From Anaerolineae bacterium (GTDB lineage Bacteria; Chloroflexota; Anaerolineae; UBA4142), in assembly GCA_026417715.1 (NCBI GenBank), contig JAOACU010000125.1, positions 1-8,239 on the forward strand: a stretch of DNA of 8,239 nucleotides, read 5' to 3'. Positions 1 to 5,688 of the stretch are shown piece by piece. The position numbers and the translations under genes were made by a program. A model generated the notes under the pieces. That model was not told where the DNA came from. It did not search any database and worked only from the letters and a program-made list of their open reading frames with translations. Every line of letters starts with the position of its first letter. Position 1 is the stretch's first letter.

Positions 1-1111
1 GTGTGATGCTGATGTCATGCGATGGCGAATAAATCGCTTTGAGCGCGACGTTGGAACGCAAAGACACAGTGACGGAAACATTTTTCAACGGCTTGGGCGA
101 AAATTTTTCGGTGTTGAGTGGATAGATGTAGCGCACCAAGCCAGAGTCGGCTTTGAGAATTTGCGTGTACTCGATTTCGACGCGCTTTTCACTTTGCGGG
201 GGAATCGGATAGATGCGCGCTTGAAACGCGTTGCGTCCAACGTACTCTAACAACGCGGGATCGCGCTGACGCCGCACAATGTCTTCGTAGATACGCCGCG
301 CTTCGTTCTTGTCGAGAACTTTGCCCTCGATGCGTTTGCCATCCACCCACATTGCAAACTCGCTGATAGCGGCGTCTTCGGGCAAGGGAAAAATGTATGT
401 TCCTTCGAGCGCGTACGTACTCTCGTTGATGAAGGTTTGATCCACGCGCGTCCGCGCGATTTGATTTTCAATCGTGACAGTGACGTTGTGATTTTTGACG
501 GTGAGGTACGTCGCGCAATCGCGTCGAATCGGTGGCAGGGGCGGATGCACAGTCACCGGTGGTGGAATCGGACGCGCGCGTCCGCATTCGCCTTCGTAAG
601 CAATGCTCGCGCCCTCGGCAGCGGCGACACACGAATTGCTGTGTGTTTTGCCATCGCAACCACACACGGGCGCGTAGAGCGCAATGCACGCTTCGGGTCT
701 AGACGCACACACGCCCGATGCTGTACACTGACCGAAGGGCTTGGCACAGTATTCTTTGAGACCGCATTGTGCATTACTCGTGCACGCGCGCCCAATGGCT
801 GGCGCAATGCCTGGCGAAGGTACGGTTACAATCGTCGGCGACGTACCACTCGTTGATGATCCTTGAGGTGGTAAAGGTACTGGCAGTGGTGGACATTCGA
901 CGATGACGAGTCCATCGGCGGAGACGGAAGGTGTGTGGAGCGTAAAGATCGCGACGAGTGCAAAAGCGAGCGCGAGCGCGAAAGAACGCGAAAGGGCGCG
1001 AAAGGGACGCGAAAGGAGCGCGAAAGAGCGCGAAAGGGACGCGAAATGGCGCGAAAGAACGCGAAAGGGACGCGAAAGAGCGCGAAAGGGGCGCGAAAGT
1101 TTGGTTGTCAT
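1..1111 (-). CDS. Secreted Kazal- and VIT-domain protein (N-terminal 370 residues, runs off left edge)
   Basis: Open from ATG at 1111-1109 to the window edge without a stop; frame confirmed by translating every codon. Residues 1-65 look like a very long signal peptide: a basic n-region of six heptads (LSRPFRA-type, residues 5-46), hydrophobic core about 44-58, likely cleavage after VSA at 65. A Pro/Ser-rich linker (73-107) follows. Residues 110-176 are cysteine-rich and end in a Kazal-type inhibitor fold: C142, PVCGCDGKT (148-156), C161, C176. A second Pro-rich linker leads to a VIT domain from about 197, with VDQTF (223-227), FPLPEDAA (241-248) and RDPALLEY (283-290). VIT proteins normally carry a VWA metal-binding domain next, which would lie off the window. 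Kazal domains inhibit serine proteases, so a secreted, protease-resistant surface or adhesion protein is plausible. No other ATG, GTG or TTG lies in frame before the signal core, and a Shine-Dalgarno site precedes 1111, so this start is well supported. Confidence 0.9.
   Translation of the reverse strand, partial: MTTKLSRPFRALSRPFRVLSRHFASLSRSFALLSRPFRALSRSFALALAFALVAIFTLHTPSVSADGLVIVECPPLPVPLPPQGSSTSGTSPTIVTVPSPGIAPAIGRACTSNAQCGLKEYCAKPFGQCTASGVCASRPEACIALYAPVCGCDGKTHSNSCVAAAEGASIAYEGECGRARPIPPPVTVHPPLPPIRRDCATYLTVKNHNVTVTIENQIARTRVDQTFINESTYALEGTYIFPLPEDAAISEFAMWVDGKRIEGKVLDKNEARRIYEDIVRRQRDPALLEYVGRNAFQARIYPIPPQSEKRVEIEYTQILKADSGLVRYIYPLNTEKFSPKPLKNVSVTVSLRSNVALKAIYSPSHDISIT
977..1099 (-). 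repeat. Tandem repeat in the signal-peptide coding region (21-bp unit, 10-11 bp sub-period)
   Basis: The word CGAAA (plus strand) begins at 979, 989, 999, 1010, 1021, 1031, 1042, 1052, 1062, 1073, 1083 and 1094, giving intervals of only 10 or 11 bp. Two intervals make 21 bp, or seven codons, so on the minus strand the DNA encodes LSRPFRA, LSRPFRV, LSRHFAS, LSRSFAL, LSRPFRA, LSRSFAL. The frame is kept throughout. It reads as a minisatellite that expanded inside the n-region of a signal peptide. Confidence 0.9.
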
Positions 1112-1118
1112 TGGGTAA

Positions 1119-1125
1119 CTCCTTT
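1119..1125 (-). promoter_or_regulatory. Shine-Dalgarno site of the Kazal/VIT gene
   Basis: AAAGGAG on the minus strand, 7 nt upstream of the ATG at 1111. It fixes the start upstream of the repeat array and so shows that the heptads are translated. Confidence 0.75.
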
Positions 1126-1129
1126 CTGG

Positions 1130-1171
1130 GCGAAGGACGGAGGACGAAAGACGAATGACGGAGGGCGAAGG
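1130..1171. repeat. Heptanucleotide tandem repeat, six units
   Basis: Six contiguous 7-bp units on the plus strand: GCGAAGG, ACGGAGG, ACGAAAG, ACGAATG, ACGGAGG, GCGAAGG. The array sits just upstream of the Shine-Dalgarno site of the Kazal/VIT gene, so it would lie in that gene's mRNA leader. It resembles the short tandemly repeated repetitive sequences with 7-bp units known from cyanobacteria and other bacteria. Confidence 0.85.
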
Positions 1172-1331
1172 TGTGCGTTGATGTCTGTCCTCTGCTGTTT
1201 AGACGATGAGGGAATGGGAAAAGTTCCCCTTGATTGTAATTGCTCAACCCTGCCAGATTTCAGTCACACAGAGTAGTTACCCTTGATTTCTCTTGGTTCG
1301 TCGAAATAACTCTTGCGCGAAGGCAGGTCTT
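1172..1331. other. Intergenic leader region between radical SAM gene and Kazal/VIT gene
   Basis: No open frame here looks like a gene. A TACAAT box (minus strand, 1238-1233) could be a -10 element for the Kazal/VIT gene, but no convincing -35 lies 16-18 bp upstream, so it is weak. A short GGGAA/TTCCC inverted repeat occurs near 1217-1229. No intrinsic terminator (stem plus T-tract) is visible after the radical SAM gene, so readthrough into the Kazal/VIT gene is possible. Confidence 0.4.
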
Positions 1332-2423
1332 TCACTCTCCATTCAACAGATGCCGATTGCCGATGTGCACGTTGACGAGTCCTGCCGCGCGCGCGGCGTT
1401 CTCGGCAGCGTGTGCCTGACGCGCAGAGGTGCACGGTAAATCGGAGAGGTAAAAGTTGGGGGCAAAGCCGAGGAGCGCGTAAGGGATGCGTGGATCGAAA
1501 CTCGCGATGAAACGTGCAAGTTTGCCCACTTGGTTTTCATCTACATAGCCCGGCACCAACAAGGTGCTCGCAACGACGAGTGGCGGTTCGGGACGTTCGC
1601 CAAAGCGGCGCGCAGCGCGCGCGAAATTTTCCAGCGTTCGCCGATTGGAAACTCCAGTGAGAGCAAGGTGCAACGATTCGTCGTACGCTTTCAAATCGAA
1701 TTTGATGCAACCGCCGGTGGAAAGTGAATAGTGCACGGCGGCATCGAGGAGTTTGGGATGCATCGTCCCGTTCGTTTCCCAGCAGACGCGCACACCGCGT
1801 TGCGCGAACAGTTTTGCGCTGGCAAGCGCGTGGGGCATTTGCGAAGCAGGATCGCCGCCAAAATAACAAACGCAAAATGTGCGCGCGTTCGCAGCGGCGG
1901 CAAGTTCAGTGGCACTCAAGGTTTCGTGACGGTCGGGAGAGATTTCGCGATAGTGCCAGTTTTGGCAGTAGAGGCAATTCATCGTGCAACTGGCGTAGAA
2001 CACAGCGAGGTTGTGCGCGCCGCGTTGCGCACTACCCGCGCACACCCAATCGGCGACGCAGTTGGTGGGAAGCGGATCGCGATACCAGTGCAACAGCCCG
2101 CGCGCGGGCGTGCCCGCGAGGTGAACGAGTTTGCCTTGACGCACTGTGCGTAGATTGCAAAAGCCGCGTTCGCCTTCGCCAATCACACATTCGTTGGCGC
2201 ATAGCGTGCAACGAACCCCGCCTTGTGTTCGCGGCGGCTGAATCGGCAAATCGAACTCGGTGCGCGAGTCGGTGTGAATTGCGCGGACGCGTGCGGACGC
2301 ATCGGCAAAGAGTCCGCGCAAACAATCGCCGCACCAGCCGAACGCGGCGGTGATCCAACGCGATGTGCGCTGACATACGGGACAAGTTGGTGCTAACGAT
2401 CTGGGGGAAAACACACGCGACAC
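1332..2423 (-). CDS. PflA-like radical SAM enzyme (COG1180 / AmmeMemoRadiSam-type) with N-terminal zinc-finger-like module
   Basis: 363 residues. The radical SAM cluster motif is clear: C146-TMN-C150-LY-C153, with the CQNW typical of the pyruvate formate-lyase activase-like family. GGD (189-191) matches the SAM-binding glycine motif and WETNG (215-219) is also characteristic. In front lie four cysteines (C72, C75, C79, C89) typical of the family, and before those an unusual pair of CxxC motifs (C14-PV-C17 and C31-GD-C34) that could bind zinc. Family members bind a 4Fe-4S cluster, cleave S-adenosylmethionine to a 5'-deoxyadenosyl radical and often activate a partner enzyme; the substrate here is unknown. 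No glycyl-radical enzyme, AMMECR1 or Memo gene lies in the window. GTG at 2423 begins 3 bp after the preceding gene's TAA, without a clear Shine-Dalgarno site, which suggests translational coupling. A start a few codons downstream (GTG, residue 4) is also possible. Confidence 0.88.
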   Translation of the reverse strand: MSRVFSPRSLAPTCPVCQRTSRWITAAFGWCGDCLRGLFADASARVRAIHTDSRTEFDLPIQPPRTQGGVRCTLCANECVIGEGERGFCNLRTVRQGKLVHLAGTPARGLLHWYRDPLPTNCVADWVCAGSAQRGAHNLAVFYASCTMNCLYCQNWHYREISPDRHETLSATELAAAANARTFCVCYFGGDPASQMPHALASAKLFAQRGVRVCWETNGTMHPKLLDAAVHYSLSTGGCIKFDLKAYDESLHLALTGVSNRRTLENFARAARRFGERPEPPLVVASTLLVPGYVDENQVGKLARFIASFDPRIPYALLGFAPNFYLSDLPCTSARQAHAAENAARAAGLVNVHIGNRHLLNGE

Positions 2424-2426
2424 ACG

Positions 2427-2912
2427 TTATTCTCGCCGGCGCCTGTATGTGCGACGACGCGATTGAGGGCGACGTTTGCCTGGGCAAGTCAATCGGCGCG
2501 CGCTATCGAGGTGTACGTAGAGTTCTTCCACGATGGCGTCAGGATTATTGGGATCGGCGTCTGGCGTGCGTCCTAACGCCAGCACAATCATTTCCGGCGA
2601 GTCGGCGTCTGCCGCGCCGGGTTCAGCATACGCGACACCAATCACGTACAACGCCGCAAGTTCATCGAGAATCTTGTCTTCTTCGTCGGTTTGGGTGTGA
2701 TACGAATCACCACAATTGGGGCATAGCAAGGGAAGTGTGTGTCCATCGTGGAAAACCAACGTGAGAGGAGACTTGGCACTGGTGGGTATAATGTCTTGTA
2801 TCTGTTTGCCCATCAAGTGCGCGTCTATGCGTTCGATGGCACATTCGTATTCATCACCTACACGCACGCGGGGACAGTTGTGTTCGTCACACCACATCAA
2901 TTTGTTTAACAT
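2427..2912 (-). CDS. Hypothetical protein with two cysteine pairs and a basic tail
   Basis: 161 residues, not recognised. The N-terminus has C8-DEHN-C13 and the middle has C64-PN-C67, followed by GDSYH; the four cysteines (with nearby H11 and H72) could form a split zinc site. Residues 76-140 are acidic and mixed, with no membrane segment or signal peptide. The last 22 residues are strongly basic (RRRTYRRRR near the end), possibly a nucleic-acid-binding tail. The gene is 3 bp upstream of the radical SAM gene and probably co-transcribed, so it may work with that enzyme; this is inference. No Shine-Dalgarno sequence is visible before ATG 2912. A second ATG at 2897 (residue 6) would keep the cysteine motif. 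A promoter candidate lies just upstream. Confidence 0.7.
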   Translation of the reverse strand: MLNKLMWCDEHNCPRVRVGDEYECAIERIDAHLMGKQIQDIIPTSAKSPLTLVFHDGHTLPLLCPNCGDSYHTQTDEEDKILDELAALYVIGVAYAEPGAADADSPEMIVLALGRTPDADPNNPDAIVEELYVHLDSARRLTCPGKRRPQSRRRTYRRRRE

Positions 2913-2930
2913 TGGTTAGTCCATATCTAG

Positions 2931-2958
2931 AGAATATCTTGAGTCGGTAACACATCAA
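2931..2958 (-). promoter_or_regulatory. Candidate sigma70-type promoter for the hypothetical/radical SAM pair
   Basis: On the minus strand, TTGATG (2958-2953), a 16-bp spacer and TATTCT (2936-2931). Each hexamer matches four of six consensus bases. Initiation would fall about 10-15 nt before ATG 2912, a very short leader that agrees with the lack of a Shine-Dalgarno site. Confidence 0.4.
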
Positions 2959-2991
2959 CGAGAGTGCCGATTCGTTATTCACTGATGTTAC
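2947..2991. repeat. Imperfect inverted repeat overlapping the candidate promoter
   Basis: GTAAC-AC-ATCA (2947-2957) pairs with TGATGTTAC (2983-2991) apart from a 2-nt bulge. It encloses the -35 region of the candidate promoter and abuts the large palindrome, so it may be an operator-like site or part of one composite element. Confidence 0.45.
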
Positions 2992-3033
2992 GCACACGTA
3001 GGACAAGTTTGCAAACTTGTCCTACGCGTGCGT
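2990..3033. repeat. 44-bp near-perfect palindrome
   Basis: The core 2997-3026 is a perfect palindrome with no loop, each arm being CGTAGGACAAGTTTG read inward. It extends outward to 2990 and 3033 with a single mismatch (2996/3027), giving 22-bp arms. There is no T-tract on either side, so it is not a classic intrinsic terminator. It sits between the tad-like cluster and the next operon and may be a REP/MITE-like repetitive palindrome, a recombination or protein-binding site, or a Rho-independent mRNA end without U-tract. Confidence 0.9.
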
Positions 3034-3092
3034 CAATTATTCATTCAGGGTAACTTGCTCAGCCGTACCGAAATTTTCGCTAGAGTGCAGAG

Positions 3093-3127
3093 ATCACAGA
3101 GCAATTGTTGGTTTTTCCCTCTGTGAT
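3093..3127 (-). repeat. 9-bp inverted repeat after the tad-like cluster, possible mRNA 3' hairpin
   Basis: ATCACAGAG (3093-3101) and CTCTGTGAT (3119-3127) form a perfect 9-bp stem with a 17-nt loop. It begins 22 nt after the stop codon of the last gene in the cluster. There is no U-tract after the stem, so it is at best a weak or factor-dependent terminator or an mRNA-stabilising hairpin. Confidence 0.4.
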
Positions 3128-3148
3128 TCATTGGCGCGATGTTTCGAT

Positions 3149-3580
3149 TCACTGCCCAGGCACGCGTGTGCCGACGAAGGGAATCGGTCCAAGGTCGGTG
3201 GTGCCGCCCGCCGTGACTCGAATCGGTAATTCGATGCCGCCACCTTGACGTACAATCGCCAACTCGCGTGAACCAGCGGGTACGCCTCGAATCTCGAATG
3301 CGCCGCGAGCATCGGTTTGACCTTGCATACTGGGGCGCAGGATGTAGATTTCCGCGTCAAGTGGTTTGCCTTGTTCATCTACCACGATGCCGATGACGGT
3401 GCCCGTACCCATCGCGCGCTCAAATGGTTCACTCTTGAGCAAATTGACGGCGAGAATGGCGGTGAGTAAGAACAACGCTGCAACCACCATCCACACCAGA
3501 CGCCAACGTATGGCACTTCGATCTTTGGGTTTGAGTCCTTTTTGATAGTCCTTCAACGAAGGTGACGATTCGAATGCCAT
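3149..3580 (-). CDS. Membrane-anchored protein with carboxypeptidase-regulatory-like beta domain
   Basis: 143 residues. Residues 1-26 are charged and probably cytoplasmic, 27-48 form one hydrophobic segment, and the rest is predicted outside. The outer part (about 60-137) has the look of a carboxypeptidase regulatory-like (transthyretin-type) fold: GTVIGIVVDEQGKPL, then Q88-TDARGAFEIRGVPAG, then a final strand region. Such domains are non-enzymatic beta sandwiches used in surface and adhesion proteins. Start ATG 3580 has AAGGAGGG (3592-3585) 4 nt upstream. It follows the prepilin-lectin gene by 15 bp and so is very likely in the same operon; a role as envelope anchor or accessory to the appendage is inferred. 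It resembles no core Tad component that I recognise. Confidence 0.8.
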   Translation of the reverse strand: MAFESSPSLKDYQKGLKPKDRSAIRWRLVWMVVAALFLLTAILAVNLLKSEPFERAMGTGTVIGIVVDEQGKPLDAEIYILRPSMQGQTDARGAFEIRGVPAGSRELAIVRQGGGIELPIRVTAGGTTDLGPIPFVGTRVPGQ

Positions 3581-3595
3581 CGTGCCCTCCTTGTT

Positions 3596-4273
3596 TTACT
3601 TGACGGGATCAACCGAAATTTTATCGAACCGCGCGGTGGTAGTGCTCCAAGTTCGAAAGCCCACGCCACCACTGGTATAAGTGCTATCCGTACCTTGCAG
3701 AACTTGCTTGCCGTCTATATACGCTGTAAAGGTGTTGCCTTTGACAACAATTTGTACTTGACGCGGGGTGTTATACCAGTTGTAGCCGGGTGCGCGCGCG
3801 ACAGCAAAGGGTGTGAGTTCGCTACCGTTGACCCACTTGCGCATAATGAACGCGCCATAACCCGGATCATACTGAAACGTATAGCCGTTGACCTTACTAA
3901 AGTTTGTGGCGCGAAACCAAATGCCATAACCATTGCCTTGATTCAATACGGCTCCATTCACGGTGATAACATAGTCACTTTGCGAGAGATTGTGGAAGAT
4001 ACGCCCCTCGCCGGGACCTCCTAGCAAAGAGCCGTCTTTGGTTTGCCAACTGCCGCTGATAATTTGCCACTGGCTCAAGTTGTTGAAATCATCACTAAAG
4101 TACGAACCACATCCCTGTTCCCAACCGATGTTCCGAACGATCTGACAGTACATCCCTTGCACGTCCACACCGAAAAGGGATAGTGCCAGAATGACGCTTA
4201 GAATGAAGATAGCGATGATCAGCACATACTCTACCGTCCCCTGTCCGCGTTCACATCGAACGAACCGACGCAT
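3596..4273 (-). CDS. Flp/type IV prepilin-like protein fused to a lectin-like (LamG/DUF1080-type) domain
   Basis: 225 residues. The N-terminus is a class III prepilin signal: basic leader, then G10 followed by QGTVEY, so prepilin peptidase would cut after G10 and leave a glutamate at +5 (E15) and Y16, as in Flp pilins. Residues 17-35 form the hydrophobic helix. Flp pilins are usually only about 50-80 residues, but here about 165 residues follow. From about 59 (DDFNNLSQWQIISGSW) to 222 the pattern of strands, the GIWFRATNF stretch (117-125) and VVKGNTFTAYIDGKQV (177-191), then GGVGFRTW, looks like a concanavalin-like jelly-roll of the LamG/3-keto-disaccharide hydrolase type, which commonly binds sugars. 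C43 and C55 may form a disulfide between helix and lectin domain. Start ATG 4273 has AAAGGAGG (4285-4278) 4 nt upstream. A tip adhesin or minor pilin is the likeliest role; carbohydrate binding is inference. Confidence 0.82.
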   Translation of the reverse strand: MRRFVRCERGQGTVEYVLIIAIFILSVILALSLFGVDVQGMYCQIVRNIGWEQGCGSYFSDDFNNLSQWQIISGSWQTKDGSLLGGPGEGRIFHNLSQSDYVITVNGAVLNQGNGYGIWFRATNFSKVNGYTFQYDPGYGAFIMRKWVNGSELTPFAVARAPGYNWYNTPRQVQIVVKGNTFTAYIDGKQVLQGTDSTYTSGGVGFRTWSTTTARFDKISVDPVK

Positions 4274-4306
4274 CGTTCCTCCTTTCGATTCGATGAACCT
4301 AGACGC

Positions 4307-5524
4307 CTAGCGTTTGGCTTGACGTTGTGCCAAGCGCGCGGCAACGCGTTGATACATCGGTGAAGGTTGCGCTGGCGGTTGTTTTTGGTGTTCGGGTTTA
4401 CTCAGGATGTATGCCCAATCTTCAAACAGCGCGCCCAGTGGCGTGGGCGGCGATTCGAGAATCGGCGGGATGCCGCGATTGATTGCCATCACAAAAGTAT
4501 CGGAGACGAAAGGGAGTACCACGTCAATCGGACGTTGCAATGCCTCTTCGATTTCACGGCGCGCCAAACCGCGTCGTTCAAAGGTCCAGTTCAAGACCAA
4601 ACGGATGATGTTGCGTGGATATTTGAGTGTATCGAACACATCGAGCGCGCAGGCTGCCGCGTGTACCGATGCAAGTTCGGGAGCGAGCAGCAGCAAAATT
4701 TCGTCGGCGTGATCTAAACCCGCGAGTGTCGTTGCACTGAAATCGTGAGGTAGGTCGAGCACAAGATAGTGATGATGCTCCTTGAGTGTCTCGATGACGC
4801 GCGCGACCTTGTCGTTGGTGATCAGTTCAGCGTGTTCAGGACGACTGGGCGCGGCAAGTACGAACACGCCGCTCGAATGGTTCAGACACACTTTTTCGAT
4901 CAGGTCAGCATCTATGTCGTTGACCGAAACGCGCGCAAGGTCTGCCCACGTCTTGCGTAGCGGGAGATTGAGTAACAGTGCGCTTTGTCCGGTGGTGAGT
5001 GACAAATCAATCAGCCCCACGCGACAATTCCACAACTGCGCCAGTCCCACCGCTACATTCGCCGCGACCGTAGAAGTCCCGACTCCGCCGCGCAATGAAA
5101 AGACTGCAATCACTTTGCCGCTGATCTTTTGCGCTTCGCTGGGAGGCGTCACCATTGTTCGACGTAACAACACGCGCACGCGCGCTTGCAACTCGGAGGG
5201 ATCGAAGGGCTTGATCATATACTCGTCGGCGCCGGCTTCAAACCCGCGAATCTTTTCTTGCACATTATCGTGCGCCGTGAGGATCATAATCGGCAATTGC
5301 GCTGTAAGGGGATGTTGGCGAAGTTGACGCGTGAGTTCATAGCCGTTCATCCCCGGCATCTCGACATCGGAAATCACTAGGTCGGGGCGCAGTTCATCAA
5401 GACGGCTGAGCACTTCGGCACCGCTTGTGGCGGTCAAGGTTTCATAGTTGGCTTGTTTGAGAATGGTCGTCACCAGTTTCAGACTGACCGGGTCATCATC
5501 TACAACCAAAATCCGCGTAGCCAT
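4307..5524 (-). CDS. cpaE: Receiver domain-TadZ/CpaE ATPase fusion of Tad pilus assembly
   Basis: 405 residues. Residues 3-122 are a response-regulator receiver with acidic pocket D9/D10/D11, phosphoacceptor D53, T83 and K105 (IKPF) all present, so it could be phosphorylated. A linker leads to a MinD/ParA-type domain (about 136-375). Its P-loop, SLRGGVGTST (143-152), lacks both the signature and the usual lysine of KGGxGKT, a known trait of many TadZ/CpaE proteins. D173 and D257 sit at the expected Walker A' and Walker B places. The C-terminal tail (376-405) is Pro- and Arg-rich. TadZ/CpaE proteins localise the Tad secretion/pilus machine to a pole. Start ATG 5524 has AAGGAGG (5534-5528) 3 nt upstream. 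It is the first gene of the cluster, 33 bp before the prepilin gene, downstream of a good promoter. A free-standing receiver-ATPase regulator not tied to pili is the alternative, made less likely by the adjacent prepilin. Confidence 0.88.
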   Translation of the reverse strand: MATRILVVDDDPVSLKLVTTILKQANYETLTATSGAEVLSRLDELRPDLVISDVEMPGMNGYELTRQLRQHPLTAQLPIMILTAHDNVQEKIRGFEAGADEYMIKPFDPSELQARVRVLLRRTMVTPPSEAQKISGKVIAVFSLRGGVGTSTVAANVAVGLAQLWNCRVGLIDLSLTTGQSALLLNLPLRKTWADLARVSVNDIDADLIEKVCLNHSSGVFVLAAPSRPEHAELITNDKVARVIETLKEHHHYLVLDLPHDFSATTLAGLDHADEILLLLAPELASVHAAACALDVFDTLKYPRNIIRLVLNWTFERRGLARREIEEALQRPIDVVLPFVSDTFVMAINRGIPPILESPPTPLGALFEDWAYILSKPEHQKQPPAQPSPMYQRVAARLAQRQAKR

Positions 5525-5593
5525 ACACCTCCTTGTGCAAGCATCTTTGTCTAGCGGTTTTACGTCGCGCGTGACGGCTGTGCTTACGCCACT

Positions 5594-5622
5594 ATTGTAT
5601 CACAAGACAGATACGGAAACAA
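5594..5622 (-). promoter_or_regulatory. Sigma70-type promoter of the tad-like cluster
   Basis: On the minus strand, TTGTTT (5622-5617), a 17-bp spacer and extended -10 TGATACAAT (5602-5594; TACAAT at 5599-5594). Initiation near 5587 would give a leader of about 60 nt before the cpaE-like start. It lies just after the pheT terminator, so the cluster is probably an independent unit. Confidence 0.65.
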
Positions 5623-5640
5623 GATGGTGAAAGTACCATT

Positions 5641-5680
5641 AAAACAACAAGACCTGCCAAGCCGTTCTCGACAGGTCTTG
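5641..5680 (-). terminator. Intrinsic terminator of pheT
   Basis: On the minus strand, the stem CAAGACCTGTC (5680-5670) pairs with GGCAGGTCTTG (5658-5648): 11 bp including one G-U wobble, with an 11-nt loop. It is followed by TTGTTTT (5647-5641). It starts 9 nt after the pheT stop codon. The last stem bases and T-tract lie beside, but do not overlap, the promoter of the next cluster. Confidence 0.85.
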
Positions 5681-5688
5681 TGTGCTAT

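Noticed and set aside
774..1247. Minus-strand 157-codon open frame over the repeat region
   Set aside because: It lies in another frame of the Kazal/VIT gene; its Phe/Ala/Arg repeats are the frame-shifted reading of the 21-bp repeat, and it lacks domain features.
903..1276. Plus-strand open frames rich in Arg/Lys/Glu/Ala (ERERARKGRE type)
   Set aside because: These are antisense readings of the GCGAAAG repeat. Open frames are expected in such a repeat and the minus strand holds a gene with recognised domains.
1724..2353. 209-codon plus-strand open frame opposite the radical SAM gene
   Set aside because: Antisense shadow, rich in Arg and low-complexity, with the radical SAM motif clear on the other strand.
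2990..3033. Palindrome as a bidirectional intrinsic terminator
   Set aside because: No T-tract follows the stem on either strand and the arms meet without a loop.
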